The position numbers were made by a program, and so were the translations under genes. This document shows, one piece after another, positions 23,023-33,179 of a DNA stretch of 64,000 bases. Origin of the DNA: an uncultured Candidatus Peregrinibacteria bacterium (GTDB lineage Bacteria > Patescibacteriota > Gracilibacteria > Peribacterales > Peribacteraceae); assembly GCA_903854335.1 (NCBI GenBank), contig CAINVY010000010.1:133060-197059 (forward strand), given 5' to 3'. The notes beneath the pieces were generated by a model. The model did not search any database, was not told the origin of the DNA, and saw only the letters and a list, made by a program, of their open reading frames with translations. Numbering within the stretch: the first letter of the stretch is position 1; every line of letters starts with the position of its first letter.

Positions 23023-24276
23023 TTACTTTCGGTTGAGAATCTCTACACGGTTATCTTTGTACACCGTGGTTGCATCCGGGAATACATTCCGCTGACTGTT
23101 GTCCAAAAGAAGAATCATCCCGCGGATGTCCCGCGGATCCATGGTCTTACCGACAAGAACACGGGGATTTAAATACCAACGCACCTGATGCCCGGCATCG
23201 CCGAGGACGGTGACTACGGAAGCTCCATCGAGCTTCTCATTAATGATGTCCGCGTGCGTATTCCAATACCCAGGCTCTCGATACCAGGAATAGAGCGTGC
23301 TTCGGGGCACGAGATCTCGCGGACCGACGAAGAGCACCGTGATGACGGCGAGCGTCGCAACCACGACTAAGGAAAGTGATCGCGGAAGGAGCGACAGTGC
23401 GACCCCGAGAGCAAGTGCATACACAATAAGATAGGTGGCGTAGTAGGGATGATTTGCACCGAAGAAAAATCCGATGAGAGAGGCGACGGAGAAAAGCATC
23501 CAGACCGGCCAAGGAAAGCGTCTCGCGAAGGGCACAGAAAAAGCGAGAAAGGGAAGGAAGAGCCAGGAGGTAGACCACCACATCCCAATGAGAGCCAGGA
23601 AGCGACTCGGAGCAGCACCGAATAAGCCATTGCGACTGTTCCCAATGATATTCGCGAGGATCGCCGGGTGCGTCGCAACCGTGAGGAGAATGGGAATCGT
23701 GCTAAGAACCAAAAGGAAGAGCACGGGATCCTTCCATGCTTTCCTGCGAAGCACGAAAATTCTTCCAATCACAAACAGGAACGTGAGAAGAAATGCTTGA
23801 GTCTTCGCGAAGGATGCGATGAGAAAGACAAGGTACAGAAGGAAGAGTCTCGTGGGCGTTACCTTCTCCGTCGTCCAGAGGAATGTAAACGTCATGAGAA
23901 GCCATCCCAAGCAGAGGAAGACATCCAGGTAAGCGATGCGACTGAAGATGATGTGACTCGGGACGATGCTCGCGACCGCCACGGAGAGCAAAGCACCGCG
24001 TGCACTCATGATCCGACGCGCGATTCCGTAGAGCGGCAGGAGGCAAAGAACACCGGCGACCGCCATCGTGATCCGTACGACGAGTATGTGCGGCCCGAAG
24101 AGCATCTCCGCACCGCGAAGAATCCAAAGAGCGGGTGCGGGATGCCCGTTGGATACGCCTCCCAGAATGAACTGCGTTTCATCCGTAAAGAGATCGGGAA
24201 CGCCGAGGTCAACAAACCGCAGTGCGACTCCAAGCGCGATCACAAGCCAGAGGAAGAAACGTTCGCTACGACGCAT
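23023..24276 (-). CDS. GT-C fold membrane glycosyltransferase (PMT/ArnT-like)
   Basis: 417-aa integral membrane protein with about ten hydrophobic helices. The first loop has VPDLFTDETQF, matching the Asp-Glu catalytic motif after helix 1 of GT39/GT83-type enzymes that use polyprenyl-phosphate sugars. A C-terminal soluble part (SVVTVLGDAGHQVRWYLNPR) follows. The start at ATG 24276 (MRRSERFFLW) puts a basic patch before helix 1; the frame extends further upstream without a hydrophobic segment. It probably glycosylates a lipid or protein on the outer face of the membrane, supplied by DPM1-like GT2 enzymes of the locus. Confidence 0.8.
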   Translation of the reverse strand: MRRSERFFLWLVIALGVALRFVDLGVPDLFTDETQFILGGVSNGHPAPALWILRGAEMLFGPHILVVRITMAVAGVLCLLPLYGIARRIMSARGALLSVAVASIVPSHIIFSRIAYLDVFLCLGWLLMTFTFLWTTEKVTPTRLFLLYLVFLIASFAKTQAFLLTFLFVIGRIFVLRRKAWKDPVLFLLVLSTIPILLTVATHPAILANIIGNSRNGLFGAAPSRFLALIGMWWSTSWLFLPFLAFSVPFARRFPWPVWMLFSVASLIGFFFGANHPYYATYLIVYALALGVALSLLPRSLSLVVVATLAVITVLFVGPRDLVPRSTLYSWYREPGYWNTHADIINEKLDGASVVTVLGDAGHQVRWYLNPRVLVGKTMDPRDIRGMILLLDNSQRNVFPDATTVYKDNRVEILNRK

Positions 24277-24616
24277 GGATGCATGTGGTGATCGATTGCG
24301 CGGGATCCCTCCTCCCCCGAGCGCTGTATCGATAGCTCCAGAGGAAACAAACGCTATCGGCATTCTTGGTGACCCTCTGTAAATCTGCATCCAGCACCCA
24401 GACTCCCTGTCGCTGCAGCGCTGCGACAGCCTTGGGCGCGGCTGCGCGCACCTGAAAATCCAGAAAAGACATCATGAAAGGAACACGCAACAACATCGGC
24501 ACTCCCGCGATGACTGTAATCAGCGTACAGAGCGCGCAGATGAAGCCTGTACGAAACACGCGTGACACGGAGAACAGCGTAGCAGCGAGGAAAGAGATTG
24601 CCAGTCCTTTGCCCAT
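24266..24616 (-). CDS. small membrane protein of unknown function
   Basis: 117 aa from ATG 24616: two hydrophobic segments (GLAISFLAATLFSVSRVF and FICALCTLITVIAGVPMLL), then SFLDFQVRAAAPKAVAALQRQGVWVLDADLQRVTKN (cited in part: SFLDFQVRAAAPKAVAAL) and a Cys/Arg-rich end. It overlaps the start of the GT-C gene by 11 nt on the same strand, consistent with coupling. It has no recognised family. The extracytoplasmic tail with periodic Ala/Gln looks like a real domain, but non-coding status cannot be excluded. Confidence 0.5.
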   Translation of the reverse strand: MGKGLAISFLAATLFSVSRVFRTGFICALCTLITVIAGVPMLLRVPFMMSFLDFQVRAAAPKAVAALQRQGVWVLDADLQRVTKNADSVCFLWSYRYSARGRRDPAQSITTCIHAS

Positions 24617-24646
24617 TGTCGCCTTTCCAGGCACAATCACTTTCGC

Positions 24647-25564
24647 ATGAAGATCCTCGTTACGGGTTCCTCCGGCACCATCGGCACCAGACTCTGCGAG
24701 CGACTCCTCGAACGCGGAGAGGATGTCATCGGCGTCGATTGGGAACCGAACAAGTGGCAACCGCGCGTCGAAGCGATCACGACGCACATCGATCTCCGCG
24801 ATGAACATGCGCTACAAGCAGCCGCCGACAAGCTACAAGCCGATGTCATCGTTCACCTCGCAGCGAACGCACGCGTCTACGAGCTCGTCGAGCATCCCGA
24901 TCGCGCCCGCGACAATTTCCTCACGATCTTCAATACGCTCGAATTCGCACGCAAGAATTGTATCAAAGGCTTCCTCTTTGCCTCCTCCCGCGAATGTTAC
25001 GGCAATAGCTCCGCCACGCACTACACGGAGGACATGGCGCGCATGGAGAACTGCGAGAGTCCCTACACGGCGAGCAAAATCGCCGGGGAGGCCCTCGTCG
25101 AGGCCTACACGCGTTGCTACGGAATCGACCACGTCATCTTTCGCTTCTCGAATGTCTACGGCATGTACGACGATTCCGTACGCGTCGTTCCGAACTTCAT
25201 CCGCTTGGCTCGGAAGAACGAACCTCTCGTCATCTTCGGAAAAGACAAGTGCCTCGACTTCACGTTCATCGACGACGCCGTCACGGGGATCATCGCCACC
25301 ATCGATCGCTTCGACGCCTCAAAGAACGACACCTACAACATTGCCTTCGGCGAAGGCACCACCCTCACGCACCTTGCGAAACGCGTCATCGAAATCCTGA
25401 ACAGTTCTTCCACGCTCAGCATCGAATCATCGCGCACCGGGGAAGTCATCCGCTACGTCGCGGATATTGCGAAGGCGAAAAAGATGCTCGGATACGATCC
25501 GAAGATTTCGTTCGATGAAGGGATAGAGAAATCCGTAGAGTGGTATGCAAAGAATATGAATTGA
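24647..25564 (+). CDS. NAD-dependent epimerase/dehydratase
   Basis: 305-aa extended SDR: MKILVTGSSGTIGTRLCERL (Rossmann), VIVHLAANARVYELV, LFASSRECYGN, SPYTASKIAGEALVEAY (catalytic Tyr-x3-Lys) and FRFSNVYGMYDDSVRVVPNF. A GalE-like nucleotide-sugar epimerase or 4,6-dehydratase; the exact sugar is unknown. Its gene runs alone, divergent from the small membrane protein and convergent with the FAD oxidoreductase. A copy of the 113-nt repeat lies just after its stop. Confidence 0.86.
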   Translation: MKILVTGSSGTIGTRLCERLLERGEDVIGVDWEPNKWQPRVEAITTHIDLRDEHALQAAADKLQADVIVHLAANARVYELVEHPDRARDNFLTIFNTLEFARKNCIKGFLFASSRECYGNSSATHYTEDMARMENCESPYTASKIAGEALVEAYTRCYGIDHVIFRFSNVYGMYDDSVRVVPNFIRLARKNEPLVIFGKDKCLDFTFIDDAVTGIIATIDRFDASKNDTYNIAFGEGTTLTHLAKRVIEILNSSSTLSIESSRTGEVIRYVADIAKAKKMLGYDPKISFDEGIEKSVEWYAKNMN

Positions 25565-25607
25565 GAAAATTATTGTGACGATTTTCCATCAAAACCAACC
25601 AGCTTAG

Positions 25608-25719
25608 GTGTCATGGTGGGGTGCTCGCGCGTTGCCTTCGTGGCTTTTTGCTACGCAAAAAAGCACCTCAGGCTGACACGGTAAGAAACTGAAGGAGGAA
25701 GCGAGCCACGAACCATCAC
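25608..25719 (-). repeat. 112-nt nested palindromic repeat, copy C (inverted)
   Basis: Reverse complement of the elements at 15031-15143 and 15505-15618, starting GTGTCATGGTG and ending GCCACGAACCATCAC on the + strand. The paired arms are kept while loop bases differ (for example CAACGCGCGAG versus TTAGGCGCGAG), the pattern expected if the structure matters. It occupies the convergent gap between an epimerase and the FAD oxidoreductase. Confidence 0.85.
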
Positions 25720-25740
25720 CTAAGTTTTAGGAAAGCCTTG

Positions 25741-27363
25741 TTACCTCTTCCCCTCGTGGTAGTCGTCATCGATATTGACGCCCCACACGTTGGATTTGTC
25801 CGTGCGCCCTCCGAGGATGTTATCCACCGCGAGCATCGCCGTGAGCATGGAGTGATCCTGATTGTTGTACCGATGCTGACCGTTGCGACCGATGAGGAAG
25901 AGGTTTTGGAATCCGTCCGTGTACTTTTGCACGTGCGACAATTGATCGTACGTACCGATGTACGACGGGTACGCCTTCGGAATGCGCAGGACGCAACCGT
26001 CGAGGACGTCCTCGGACTTCAGGAAACCGATCTTCACCATCTCCTCGACGCCCAATCGCACCATGTCCTCATCCTTCTTCGACCATAGATCATCGCCCTC
26101 GTTCACGAAGTACTCGAGGCCGATCCAACAGTTCTTGCGATCCGCGACCATGTAGGGACTCCAATTATTGAAGATCTGGATGCGCCCCACGCGCACGTCT
26201 CGCTCCTGCACGTAAATCCAGTTGTCGGGAACCGTCGCCTGTGAGGGTTTCCCACGTTCGAGGACATGAAGCTTTTTCAGGAGAAGACCGACCGTGAGAA
26301 AATCGCGGTACACGAGCCCCTTCGCTACTTTCGCGATATCGCTCGGCGGCTCCGGCGTCAGCATCGAAAGAAGATGCTTGATGGGCATCGTGGAGAAAAA
26401 GTAATCGCATGGCACATCTCTCCTCTCCCCCGTCTTCTTGTCCTCGACCGTCACAGCGACGACCTTGCCACCCTCCGTGCGCACGCCGACCACGCGCGAG
26501 TGCATGTGCACTTGGCCGCCGCACTGCGTGACCTGCGTGGCGACCGTCTCCCACAATTGCCCCGGACCGAATTTGGGATAGTGGAATCGCGTGATGAGCG
26601 TCGTTTCGCGCTGCTCCTGCTTCTTCTTTGAATCACTCGAAATCATATCTCTGACCGCATGCACAAGCGCACTGCGTAGCGAGAGCCCCTTCACACGTTG
26701 TGCGCCCCAATCGGCACGAATCTGATTGCACGGAACACCCCACACCTTCTCCGTGTACGACTTGAAGAACGTCTCGAAGAGCCGCTTCCCAAAACGATTG
26801 GTGTAGAAAGCATCGAGATACGTTTCATCGCGGAGAGGAAAGATCTGCGCCTTGATGTAGCTGAGGAGGATGAGGAACGTATTGAAGATACCTAGCCGCA
26901 TCGCGACCGATAGCGTGATCGCAACGGGGTACGGGAAGAAACTACGAAGGTAGAAAATGCGAGAGAGGCGCGGACGCTGGAGCATCACGGCATCTTCCTG
27001 CTCAGGATCGGGAGCTCGGCGGCGCACGGTCTTGGCCCCCCCGGCGCACGCCTCGCAGAGGAAATCGATCAATACCTCATCCGCATAGTCGATCTCATGC
27101 TGCTTCTCCACGGTATCCGCTGCCGGCGCTCCCTGCGGTGGAAGGATATTGAACCACCACTTCATGATGCGATCGCTCTTGCTGAAAAAACGATGCCCCC
27201 CGATATCGATACGGTTCCCTTTGTACACGTACGTCTGCGAGATACCGCCAATCATGTCCGTCTCCTCGAAGACAATCGGTACGATGTCCGACCGCTTGAG
27301 AAGTTCATACGCGGCGGTGAGGCCCGCGGGCCCCGCCCCTGCAATGACCGCGACTTTTGCCAT
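25741..27363 (-). CDS. FAD-dependent oxidoreductase of surface-glycan loci (UGM/protoporphyrinogen-oxidase-like fold)
   Basis: 540-aa flavoprotein: [20 protein letters not shown] is the dinucleotide-binding motif at the N-terminus, followed by [17 protein letters not shown] and [14 protein letters not shown]. The central [19 protein letters not shown] resembles UDP-galactopyranose mutase-like and amine-oxidase-like proteins. Such genes are often linked to polysaccharide clusters, but the substrate is not established. An insertion around residues 78-125 ([19 protein letters not shown]) is unusual. True UDP-galactopyranose mutase is shorter (about 370-390 aa), so I do not call it glf. Confidence 0.8.
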   Translation of the reverse strand: MAKVAVIAGAGPAGLTAAYELLKRSDIVPIVFEETDMIGGISQTYVYKGNRIDIGGHRFFSKSDRIMKWWFNILPPQGAPAADTVEKQHEIDYADEVLIDFLCEACAGGAKTVRRRAPDPEQEDAVMLQRPRLSRIFYLRSFFPYPVAITLSVAMRLGIFNTFLILLSYIKAQIFPLRDETYLDAFYTNRFGKRLFETFFKSYTEKVWGVPCNQIRADWGAQRVKGLSLRSALVHAVRDMISSDSKKKQEQRETTLITRFHYPKFGPGQLWETVATQVTQCGGQVHMHSRVVGVRTEGGKVVAVTVEDKKTGERRDVPCDYFFSTMPIKHLLSMLTPEPPSDIAKVAKGLVYRDFLTVGLLLKKLHVLERGKPSQATVPDNWIYVQERDVRVGRIQIFNNWSPYMVADRKNCWIGLEYFVNEGDDLWSKKDEDMVRLGVEEMVKIGFLKSEDVLDGCVLRIPKAYPSYIGTYDQLSHVQKYTDGFQNLFLIGRNGQHRYNNQDHSMLTAMLAVDNILGGRTDKSNVWGVNIDDDYHEGKR

Positions 27364-27435
27364 GGGCAGAGACTATAGGGAAAGTACATATTCGCGAAAG
27401 GGCATGCCATGAGCATCTCCTGTTCGTTCGCAGAT

Positions 27436-27909
27436 TCATTCTCCAGAATGTGCGAAAACGAAGCTATGGAGCATGAAATAGTTGTAGAACATCACGATGC
27501 CGATCGCCAAGACCTTCGCAAAGAAGTAGTGAACACCGAGGCGGATGAAGAGGATGGAGAGTCCGATGTTCAAACAAATGGCGATGGCATAGACGATCCC
27601 GAACTTCAAGATCTGCGTACTCGCTTTCCCTTTACGACTGCGGAACGTGATGAACTTATTCATCAGAAAGACAACGAGCAGGGAGAAGAAACTCGAACAC
27701 GTGGCCGCCCATTCGGGTCGCACATGTGCGATTCTCACGAGGGCCGTAAGGGTTCCAAGATCGATGACGGCTCCCACGCCTCCGGAGAGAGCAAACTTGA
27801 GTCCCTGATCGATGTGCGGCGCGAGGCGGGGAAAACGCTTACGCAAATACGCCAGCCCAGCATCCCAAAAATATTTACCGGATTCGCGTTTTGCTGCAAA
27901 TGAAGCCAT
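27436..27909 (-). CDS. GtrA family membrane protein
   Basis: 157-aa GtrA-like protein with four membrane helices: FALSGGVGAVIDLGTLTALV, the next after VRPEWAATCSSFFSLLVVFLMNKFITFR, then FGIVYAIAICLNIGLSILFI and VLAIGIVMFYNYFMLHSFVF. The NKFITFR and N-Y/F-xxxxxFVF motifs are typical. GtrA-type proteins are thought to help flip polyprenyl-phosphate-linked sugars. The ATG at 27909 (MASFAAKRESGKYF) is preferred. It lies divergently from the sugar dehydrogenase, with GT2 and flippase genes nearby. Confidence 0.88.
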   Translation of the reverse strand: MASFAAKRESGKYFWDAGLAYLRKRFPRLAPHIDQGLKFALSGGVGAVIDLGTLTALVRIAHVRPEWAATCSSFFSLLVVFLMNKFITFRSRKGKASTQILKFGIVYAIAICLNIGLSILFIRLGVHYFFAKVLAIGIVMFYNYFMLHSFVFAHSGE

Positions 27910-28006
27910 GCATCGATCATACCGTGGCCAAGGCACGACGTCGAGAATGACTCTCTCAACTTCGCCAATAGTGGAAGACCCCCGCAGATTCACCTACACT
28001 CTTTTC

Positions 28007-29278
28007 ATGTCGGCAACACAAAGCATCTGCATCATCGGTCTCGGCTACGTCGGCCTCCCTCTCGCACATGCCTTCGCCACGGCAGGCTACGCGGTCTCCG
28101 GATTCGACATCTCGACATCACGCATTGAAGAACTCTCCGCAGGAAGAGACGGCACTCTCGAACTGAGTGCGACACAACTCAAGGAAGTGAACATCCGCTA
28201 CAGCAGCGACCCGGCGGTCATTAAAGATGCCGACTTCGTGATCCTCGCAATCCCCACTCCCATCGACGATCAGAACAACCCCGATCTCACTCCCGTGATC
28301 AAAGCATCTCAAACCGTGGGGAAGAATCTCAAGAAGGGAACGATTGTCATCTACGAATCGACCGTCTATCCCGGCGTCACCGAGGAACTCTGCGGCAAGA
28401 TTCTCGAAGAACAATCGGGGCTCGTCTGCGGAACGGATTTCACGCTCGCGTACTCACCCGAACGCATCAACCCCGGCGACAAGGAGCACACGGTAACGAA
28501 GATCGTGAAGATCGTTTCCGGACAGGACCAACGAACGCTCGACGCGGTCGCAGAGCTCTACGGATCGATCATCAAGGCCGGCGTGCACCGCGCGCCATCG
28601 ATCAAGGTGGCGGAGATGGCGAAAGCGATCGAGAACGCCCAGCGCGACATCAACATCGCCTTCATCAACGAAGTGGCGATGCTCTGCGGAAAAATCGGCA
28701 TCCCGACGAAGGACGTGCTGGAGGCTGCGGGAACGAAGTGGAACTTCCTGCGTTTCTCGCCCGGCCTCGTGGGAGGACACTGTATCGGTGTCGATCCGTA
28801 CTACTTGGTCGAGAAGGCGAAGCAACTCGGGATGCAAACGCATGTCATCGCGGCGGGGCGAGGCGTCAATGACGGCATCCCCGCCTACATCGCGGACAGC
28901 ATCGTGGAAAAACTCGGCGGAGCGAAGGGGAAGCGCGTGCTCGTGCTCGGATTGACCTTCAAGGAGGACATCCCGGATACGAGAAACAGCAAAGCGCAGG
29001 TGGTCGTGAAGGAATTAATCAGACGGGGAGCCGAGGTCGAAGTTCACGATCCGTTCCTCGCGCCGGAGGCCATCAAAAAACTCGGGTTCGTCCCGGGATC
29101 GCTCGAACAAGGACTCTTCGATGCCATCCTTCTCCTCGTCACGCACACGCAGTATCGAGAGATGCCGCTGCAATCGTTCGTGGACGCAACCAAAGATGGC
29201 GGATTGATCTACGATCTCAAGTCGATTCTCGACGGAAGGAAAATCGAAGCGAGCGGGAAAGCGTACTTGGCACTTTGA
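28007..29278 (+). CDS. nucleotide-sugar dehydrogenase (UDP-HexNAc 6-dehydrogenase type)
   Basis: 423-aa UDP-glucose/GDP-mannose dehydrogenase superfamily member of the WecC/WbpA/TviB branch. The N-terminal ICIIGLGYVGLPLAHAFATA is typical of that branch, the catalytic cysteine is in GLVGGHCIGVDPYYL, and KRVLVLGLTFKEDIPDTRNSK marks the UDP-binding domain. It likely makes a UDP-N-acetyl-hexosaminuronate (Man- or Gal-type). The ATG at 28007 fits the Rossmann start. It begins a + strand run with a GT2 and the flippase. Confidence 0.9.
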   Translation: MSATQSICIIGLGYVGLPLAHAFATAGYAVSGFDISTSRIEELSAGRDGTLELSATQLKEVNIRYSSDPAVIKDADFVILAIPTPIDDQNNPDLTPVIKASQTVGKNLKKGTIVIYESTVYPGVTEELCGKILEEQSGLVCGTDFTLAYSPERINPGDKEHTVTKIVKIVSGQDQRTLDAVAELYGSIIKAGVHRAPSIKVAEMAKAIENAQRDINIAFINEVAMLCGKIGIPTKDVLEAAGTKWNFLRFSPGLVGGHCIGVDPYYLVEKAKQLGMQTHVIAAGRGVNDGIPAYIADSIVEKLGGAKGKRVLVLGLTFKEDIPDTRNSKAQVVVKELIRRGAEVEVHDPFLAPEAIKKLGFVPGSLEQGLFDAILLLVTHTQYREMPLQSFVDATKDGGLIYDLKSILDGRKIEASGKAYLAL

Positions 29279-29297
29279 ATCATCTTCGTCACTCCGC

Positions 29298-29996
29298 ATG
29301 CCCACTCTCTCGATCATCGTTCCCCTCTTCAATGAAGAGAGGACTATCGCGGCTATCTGCGATGCCCTTCACAACCTCTGTCCGGACGCGGAGCTCATCT
29401 TCGTGGACGACGGATCCAGGGACCAATCGCTTTCGCGCCTGCACACGCACATCCGACCAAGCGACATCGTGCTCACAAAGGAGAATGGAGGAAAGGGATC
29501 GGCGATTCGTCTCGGCCTCACGCGTGCATCGGGGACGTACACGATCATCCAAGACGCGGATCTCGAGTATGACCCCGGGGAAATTTCTCTGCTCCTCGCA
29601 CATGCCATCGCGCATCCGGGACATGCTGTCTTCGGCTCGCGCTTCCTCAAGAAGAATCCGAATCTCTACAAGAGGTTTCTCTGGGGAAACAAAGCCATCA
29701 CCCTCTTCATCAACATGCTCTTCAAAACGAAGCTGACGGACACCTACACGTGTTACAAACTTTTTCCCACGGATGTGATGCGATCCCTGCCGCTTAAGGC
29801 AAACGGATTCGAACTCGAGACGGAGCTCTGCTGCTACCCGGCACTGCAAGGAATTCCCATCGACGAAATCCCCATCTCCTACAGTCCCCGATCCCTCGAA
29901 GAGGGGAAGAAGATTCGGTTGAGAGATGCGTGGAGGGGGTGCGTGACGGCGCTTGGAATACGGTATTTTTGCCCTCTCTCCAGGATTCTCCGCTAG
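29298..29996 (+). CDS. DPM1-like family 2 glycosyltransferase
   Basis: 232-aa GT2: LSIIVPLFNEERTIAAICDAL, LIFVDDGSRDQSL, GGKGSAIRLGL and IIQDADLEYDPGEI are typical of dolichyl-phosphate-mannose synthase-like enzymes that load a sugar onto polyprenyl phosphate. The QDADLEY motif holds the metal-binding Asp. It has no C-terminal membrane helix, so a partner such as GtrA (27436) may anchor it. It lies 19 nt after the dehydrogenase stop. Confidence 0.88.
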   Translation: MPTLSIIVPLFNEERTIAAICDALHNLCPDAELIFVDDGSRDQSLSRLHTHIRPSDIVLTKENGGKGSAIRLGLTRASGTYTIIQDADLEYDPGEISLLLAHAIAHPGHAVFGSRFLKKNPNLYKRFLWGNKAITLFINMLFKTKLTDTYTCYKLFPTDVMRSLPLKANGFELETELCCYPALQGIPIDEIPISYSPRSLEEGKKIRLRDAWRGCVTALGIRYFCPLSRILR

Positions 29997-30031
29997 TTGG
30001 AGTGTGAAAGAAGGCATACAATCCCTTCATC

Positions 30032-31354
30032 ATGGACCTATCGGGCTCAGAGACTTCTTCAAAGAATGGCGAACACCTTATTCATCGCTTTATTTTGTAT
30101 ATCGGAAGGATGTTTAGGATCGATGCGCGGTATTTTGCGAAAAATACCGTTATTCAGCTCCTCAGCTATCTGCTATCCGTCTGCAGAGGTTTGGTGACAG
30201 GCTACCTCGTTGCTCGACTGCTCACGCCTCGTACCTATGGTGGATATAGCCTGGTCATCGACATTGTAGGCATCGTGAGCCTCCTCACGCTCCCCGGAAT
30301 GGAAAGTGCGATGGCAAGAGACATCTCCCAGCGAGGGCGTGAGCACGCTGCACTTCGATTCAGCATATTCTGGAACACGATTCTCAGCCTCTCAGGAATC
30401 TTCGTCCTCCTTTCGATTATTCCGTTCCTTCATTTCTGGAATCAACAGAGTCTTTGGCCGCTCTTCTTCGCTGCAGCGTTCCTCTTCATTCCGAACAATA
30501 TTGGACAAACGTTCTTCTCAGCGATTATCACCGGAACCGGTGCGTTCACGAAATCACTCAAAGTAGCGACACTCTCCAGTCTTCTTGTCGTAATCGGGGT
30601 GCTCATCGCCCTCTGGTTTACCCATTCTGCGGTTATCATTTATGTTCTCGTCGTGGGAATTCCCTCTTTTCTCTCGCTTTGGATGCTCCGAAGAGAAATC
30701 CACACTTTTCCCTCAAGAGAGAAAACATGGAGAGTCATCCGCTACGCTTCATTTCTAAGCATCAACAGCATTCCCTTTGCTATCGCATGGTACTTCGACG
30801 GCTTTCTCGTAACCGCATTCTTCGGACTCAAGAATCTCGCCCTCTTCCAGGTCGCAATTCTGATCCCCGAGCAAGTAAAGGCTCTGTACAAGTCGATTAT
30901 GCCCATCTCCTATTCGAGACAAGCAAGAGCGAATGACTCACTGGAGCTCCGCAAGAAGCTGCGACGTATCGTATTTCTGGGCACATGCATCATGCTCGTA
31001 GGCATCGCTCTGTACTGCGCAGCCGCCCAATGGATCATGCAGATCCTCTTCCCCAATTATGACACCGCAAGCCTCACGCTCCTCACACGCCTGATGGCGC
31101 TTTCCGTCGCCACTTTGCCTTCCATGCTCTTCAGTCAATTCTTTGAAGCGCAAGGCTTCATCAGAGAGCAAAGATGGATACAGTGGCTTACCACCGGTCT
31201 ATATATAATACTTCTCGTTCTTCTTATTCCTCGCTTCGGACCTCTTGGAGCCGTTATCTGCCGTCTGACCTATCGTATCTTCGGATCATTACTCAGTCTT
31301 CTCTTCATCTACATAGCCCCGATACGAAAATCACAGATATCTGATCCCGATTGA
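30032..31354 (+). CDS. Wzx-type polysaccharide flippase
   Basis: 440-aa MATE/MOP-superfamily transporter with about twelve hydrophobic helices. Near the N-terminus is NTVIQLLSYLLSVCRGLVTGYLVARLLTPRTYGGYSL (cited in part: RGLVTGYLVARLLTP), the usual start of oligosaccharide flippases. It would move lipid-linked repeat units across the cytoplasmic membrane. ATG 30032 is 35 nt after the GT2 stop. No Wzy-type polymerase was recognised in the window. Confidence 0.87.
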   Translation: MDLSGSETSSKNGEHLIHRFILYIGRMFRIDARYFAKNTVIQLLSYLLSVCRGLVTGYLVARLLTPRTYGGYSLVIDIVGIVSLLTLPGMESAMARDISQRGREHAALRFSIFWNTILSLSGIFVLLSIIPFLHFWNQQSLWPLFFAAAFLFIPNNIGQTFFSAIITGTGAFTKSLKVATLSSLLVVIGVLIALWFTHSAVIIYVLVVGIPSFLSLWMLRREIHTFPSREKTWRVIRYASFLSINSIPFAIAWYFDGFLVTAFFGLKNLALFQVAILIPEQVKALYKSIMPISYSRQARANDSLELRKKLRRIVFLGTCIMLVGIALYCAAAQWIMQILFPNYDTASLTLLTRLMALSVATLPSMLFSQFFEAQGFIREQRWIQWLTTGLYIILLVLLIPRFGPLGAVICRLTYRIFGSLLSLLFIYIAPIRKSQISDPD

Positions 31355-31392
31355 ACATTACGTGAACACAGGTAATCTTCTATACTCTCATC

Positions 31393-32190
31393 ATGCAAGT
31401 CATCATTCTCTGTGGCGGCAAAGGAACACGCCTTCGAGAGGAAACGGAGTTCAAGCCAAAGCCGATGATCGACGTTGGCGGGAAACCCCTCCTCTGGCAT
31501 CTCCTCCAATTCTTCAGCAATCAAGGGCTGAAGGATTTCTGTCTCTGTCTCGGATATAAGGGAGACCAGATCAAGCACTACTTCCTCCACTACGAAGCGA
31601 TGAACAGAGATTGCACGATCGCATTGGGAGGAACGCAGCGTCAGATCAGCTACCACGACAAAGGAAACGAAATGTCGATGAGCGTCACACTCGCAGATAC
31701 CGGCGAAGAAGCTCTGACGGGGGCACGCGTGAAGCGCGTAGAGCATCTCATCAAAGGAGACACGTTCTTGATTACCTATGGAGATGGCCTTTCGGATGTC
31801 GATATAGGCAAGCTCCTCGATTTTCACCGATCACATGGAAAGGCCGTTACCATTACTTCCTTCGCACCTTTTTCCCGTTTCGGGGTGCTGAAACTCGATA
31901 ATGATGGAGTCACCGTTCGATCTTTTCAAGAGAAACCTCAACTCGATGGACTCATCAGCGCGGGATTTCTCGTATGCAACCGCAAGTTGTTTGAGTACCT
32001 TTCGACGGACGATTCCTGTTCCCTAGAAACAGATGGTCTCGAGAAGCTAGCACAAGAAGGGCAGCTCGCCGCATACCACCACCCAGGATTCTTTTATTCG
32101 ATGGATACCTACCGTGACTACCTCCATCTCAACGCCATGTGGAACGCTGGAAACCGCCCATGGGCCAATTGGTTACAATCATCCAAGTGA
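31393..32190 (+). CDS. rfbF: glucose-1-phosphate cytidylyltransferase
   Basis: 265-aa nucleotidyltransferase making CDP-glucose from CTP and glucose-1-phosphate. It starts MQVIILCGGKGTRLREETEF, then KPMIDVGGKPLLWHLLQFF and YKGDQIKHYFLHYEAMNRD, distinctive of RfbF. The Asp in TYGDGLSDVD binds metal. It is the first gene of a four-gene CDP-deoxyhexose run with overlapping reading frames. Confidence 0.93.
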   Translation: MQVIILCGGKGTRLREETEFKPKPMIDVGGKPLLWHLLQFFSNQGLKDFCLCLGYKGDQIKHYFLHYEAMNRDCTIALGGTQRQISYHDKGNEMSMSVTLADTGEEALTGARVKRVEHLIKGDTFLITYGDGLSDVDIGKLLDFHRSHGKAVTITSFAPFSRFGVLKLDNDGVTVRSFQEKPQLDGLISAGFLVCNRKLFEYLSTDDSCSLETDGLEKLAQEGQLAAYHHPGFFYSMDTYRDYLHLNAMWNAGNRPWANWLQSSK

Positions 32191-33179
32191 GTACATTACC
32201 CTCTTCATTTTGGCTCAATCGACCGGTCTTTGTGACTGGAGGGAGCGGCTTGCTTGGTCCTTTCGTTATTCGACAGTTACTTTCCCAACAGGCCCACATC
32301 GTTTGCTTAGTCCGCGACTGGGTCCCCGAATCTCTTCTCCTGAGCGAGAAGGCATTTGAAAAATGCACACTCGTCCGCGGAGAACTCCAAGACCAAGCAT
32401 TGCTCGAACGCACATTGAATGAGTATGAAATTCGTTCGGTTTTCCACCTCGCCGCACAGGCGATTGTGGGCACCGCCAATCGCAACCCAGCCTCCACGTT
32501 CGACAGCAACATACGCGGGACATGGACTCTCCTCGAAGCCTGTCGCAGAAGTCCACTCCTCCAAGAAATCATCGTCGCTTCTTCCGATAAAGCATACGGA
32601 GAACAACCACGTCTCCCCTACACCGAAGACATGCCGCTCTCGGCACGCAATCCTTACGATGCGAGCAAGGCATGTACGGATATCATCGCTCAGTCCTATG
32701 CGCTCACATTTAATCTTCCCATCGCGATTGCCCGATGCGGCAACATCTATGGAGAGGGAGATCTCAATTGGAATCGTGTGATTCCAGGAACAATCCGCTC
32801 CGCATTGAAAGGGGAACGTCCGATTGTTCGTAGCGATGGTTCTCCTATCCGCGATTATTTCTATGCCGAAGATGCAGCACGCGCCTACCTTCTCCTAGCC
32901 GAACACTTGCACGGAAACCGAAACCTCCGGGGAGAAGCTTTCAATTTTTCCAATGAAGAGCCTATTAGCGTCTCCGAATTAATCTCCCGTATTCTCCATA
33001 TTCTTGAAAGCAAACTGACACCCGATATTCACAATGAAGCGCATCATGAAATCCAGGAGCAGTATCTCAGTGCGAAGAAAGCTCACGATCAATTGAAGTG
33101 GAAAGCCCAGTACTCCCTTGAAGATGGTCTACGTCGAACAATCCAATGGTACCAATCTTTTCTGTCGCAGAATGCCTGA
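32187..33179 (+). CDS. CDP-glucose 4,6-dehydratase-like SDR
   Basis: About 330-aa extended SDR converting a CDP-hexose to its 4-keto-6-deoxy form. [19 protein letters not shown] resembles the FWxxxxVFVTG start of RfbG. Further motifs are [27 protein letters not shown] (Tyr-x3-Lys) and [20 protein letters not shown] place the start at GTG 32187, which overlaps the rfbF stop as GTGA; ATG 32160 and ATG 32139 are alternatives with longer overlap. The neighbours (cytidylyltransferase before, C-methyltransferase and epimerase after) support the assignment. Confidence 0.82.
   Translation: MSTLPSSFWLNRPVFVTGGSGLLGPFVIRQLLSQQAHIVCLVRDWVPESLLLSEKAFEKCTLVRGELQDQALLERTLNEYEIRSVFHLAAQAIVGTANRNPASTFDSNIRGTWTLLEACRRSPLLQEIIVASSDKAYGEQPRLPYTEDMPLSARNPYDASKACTDIIAQSYALTFNLPIAIARCGNIYGEGDLNWNRVIPGTIRSALKGERPIVRSDGSPIRDYFYAEDAARAYLLLAEHLHGNRNLRGEAFNFSNEEPISVSELISRILHILESKLTPDIHNEAHHEIQEQYLSAKKAHDQLKWKAQYSLEDGLRRTIQWYQSFLSQNA

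Noticed and set aside
25741-27363. Assignment of the FAD oxidoreductase as UDP-galactopyranose mutase
   Set aside because: Too long and with an unusual insertion; only the flavin fold and the family style are supported.
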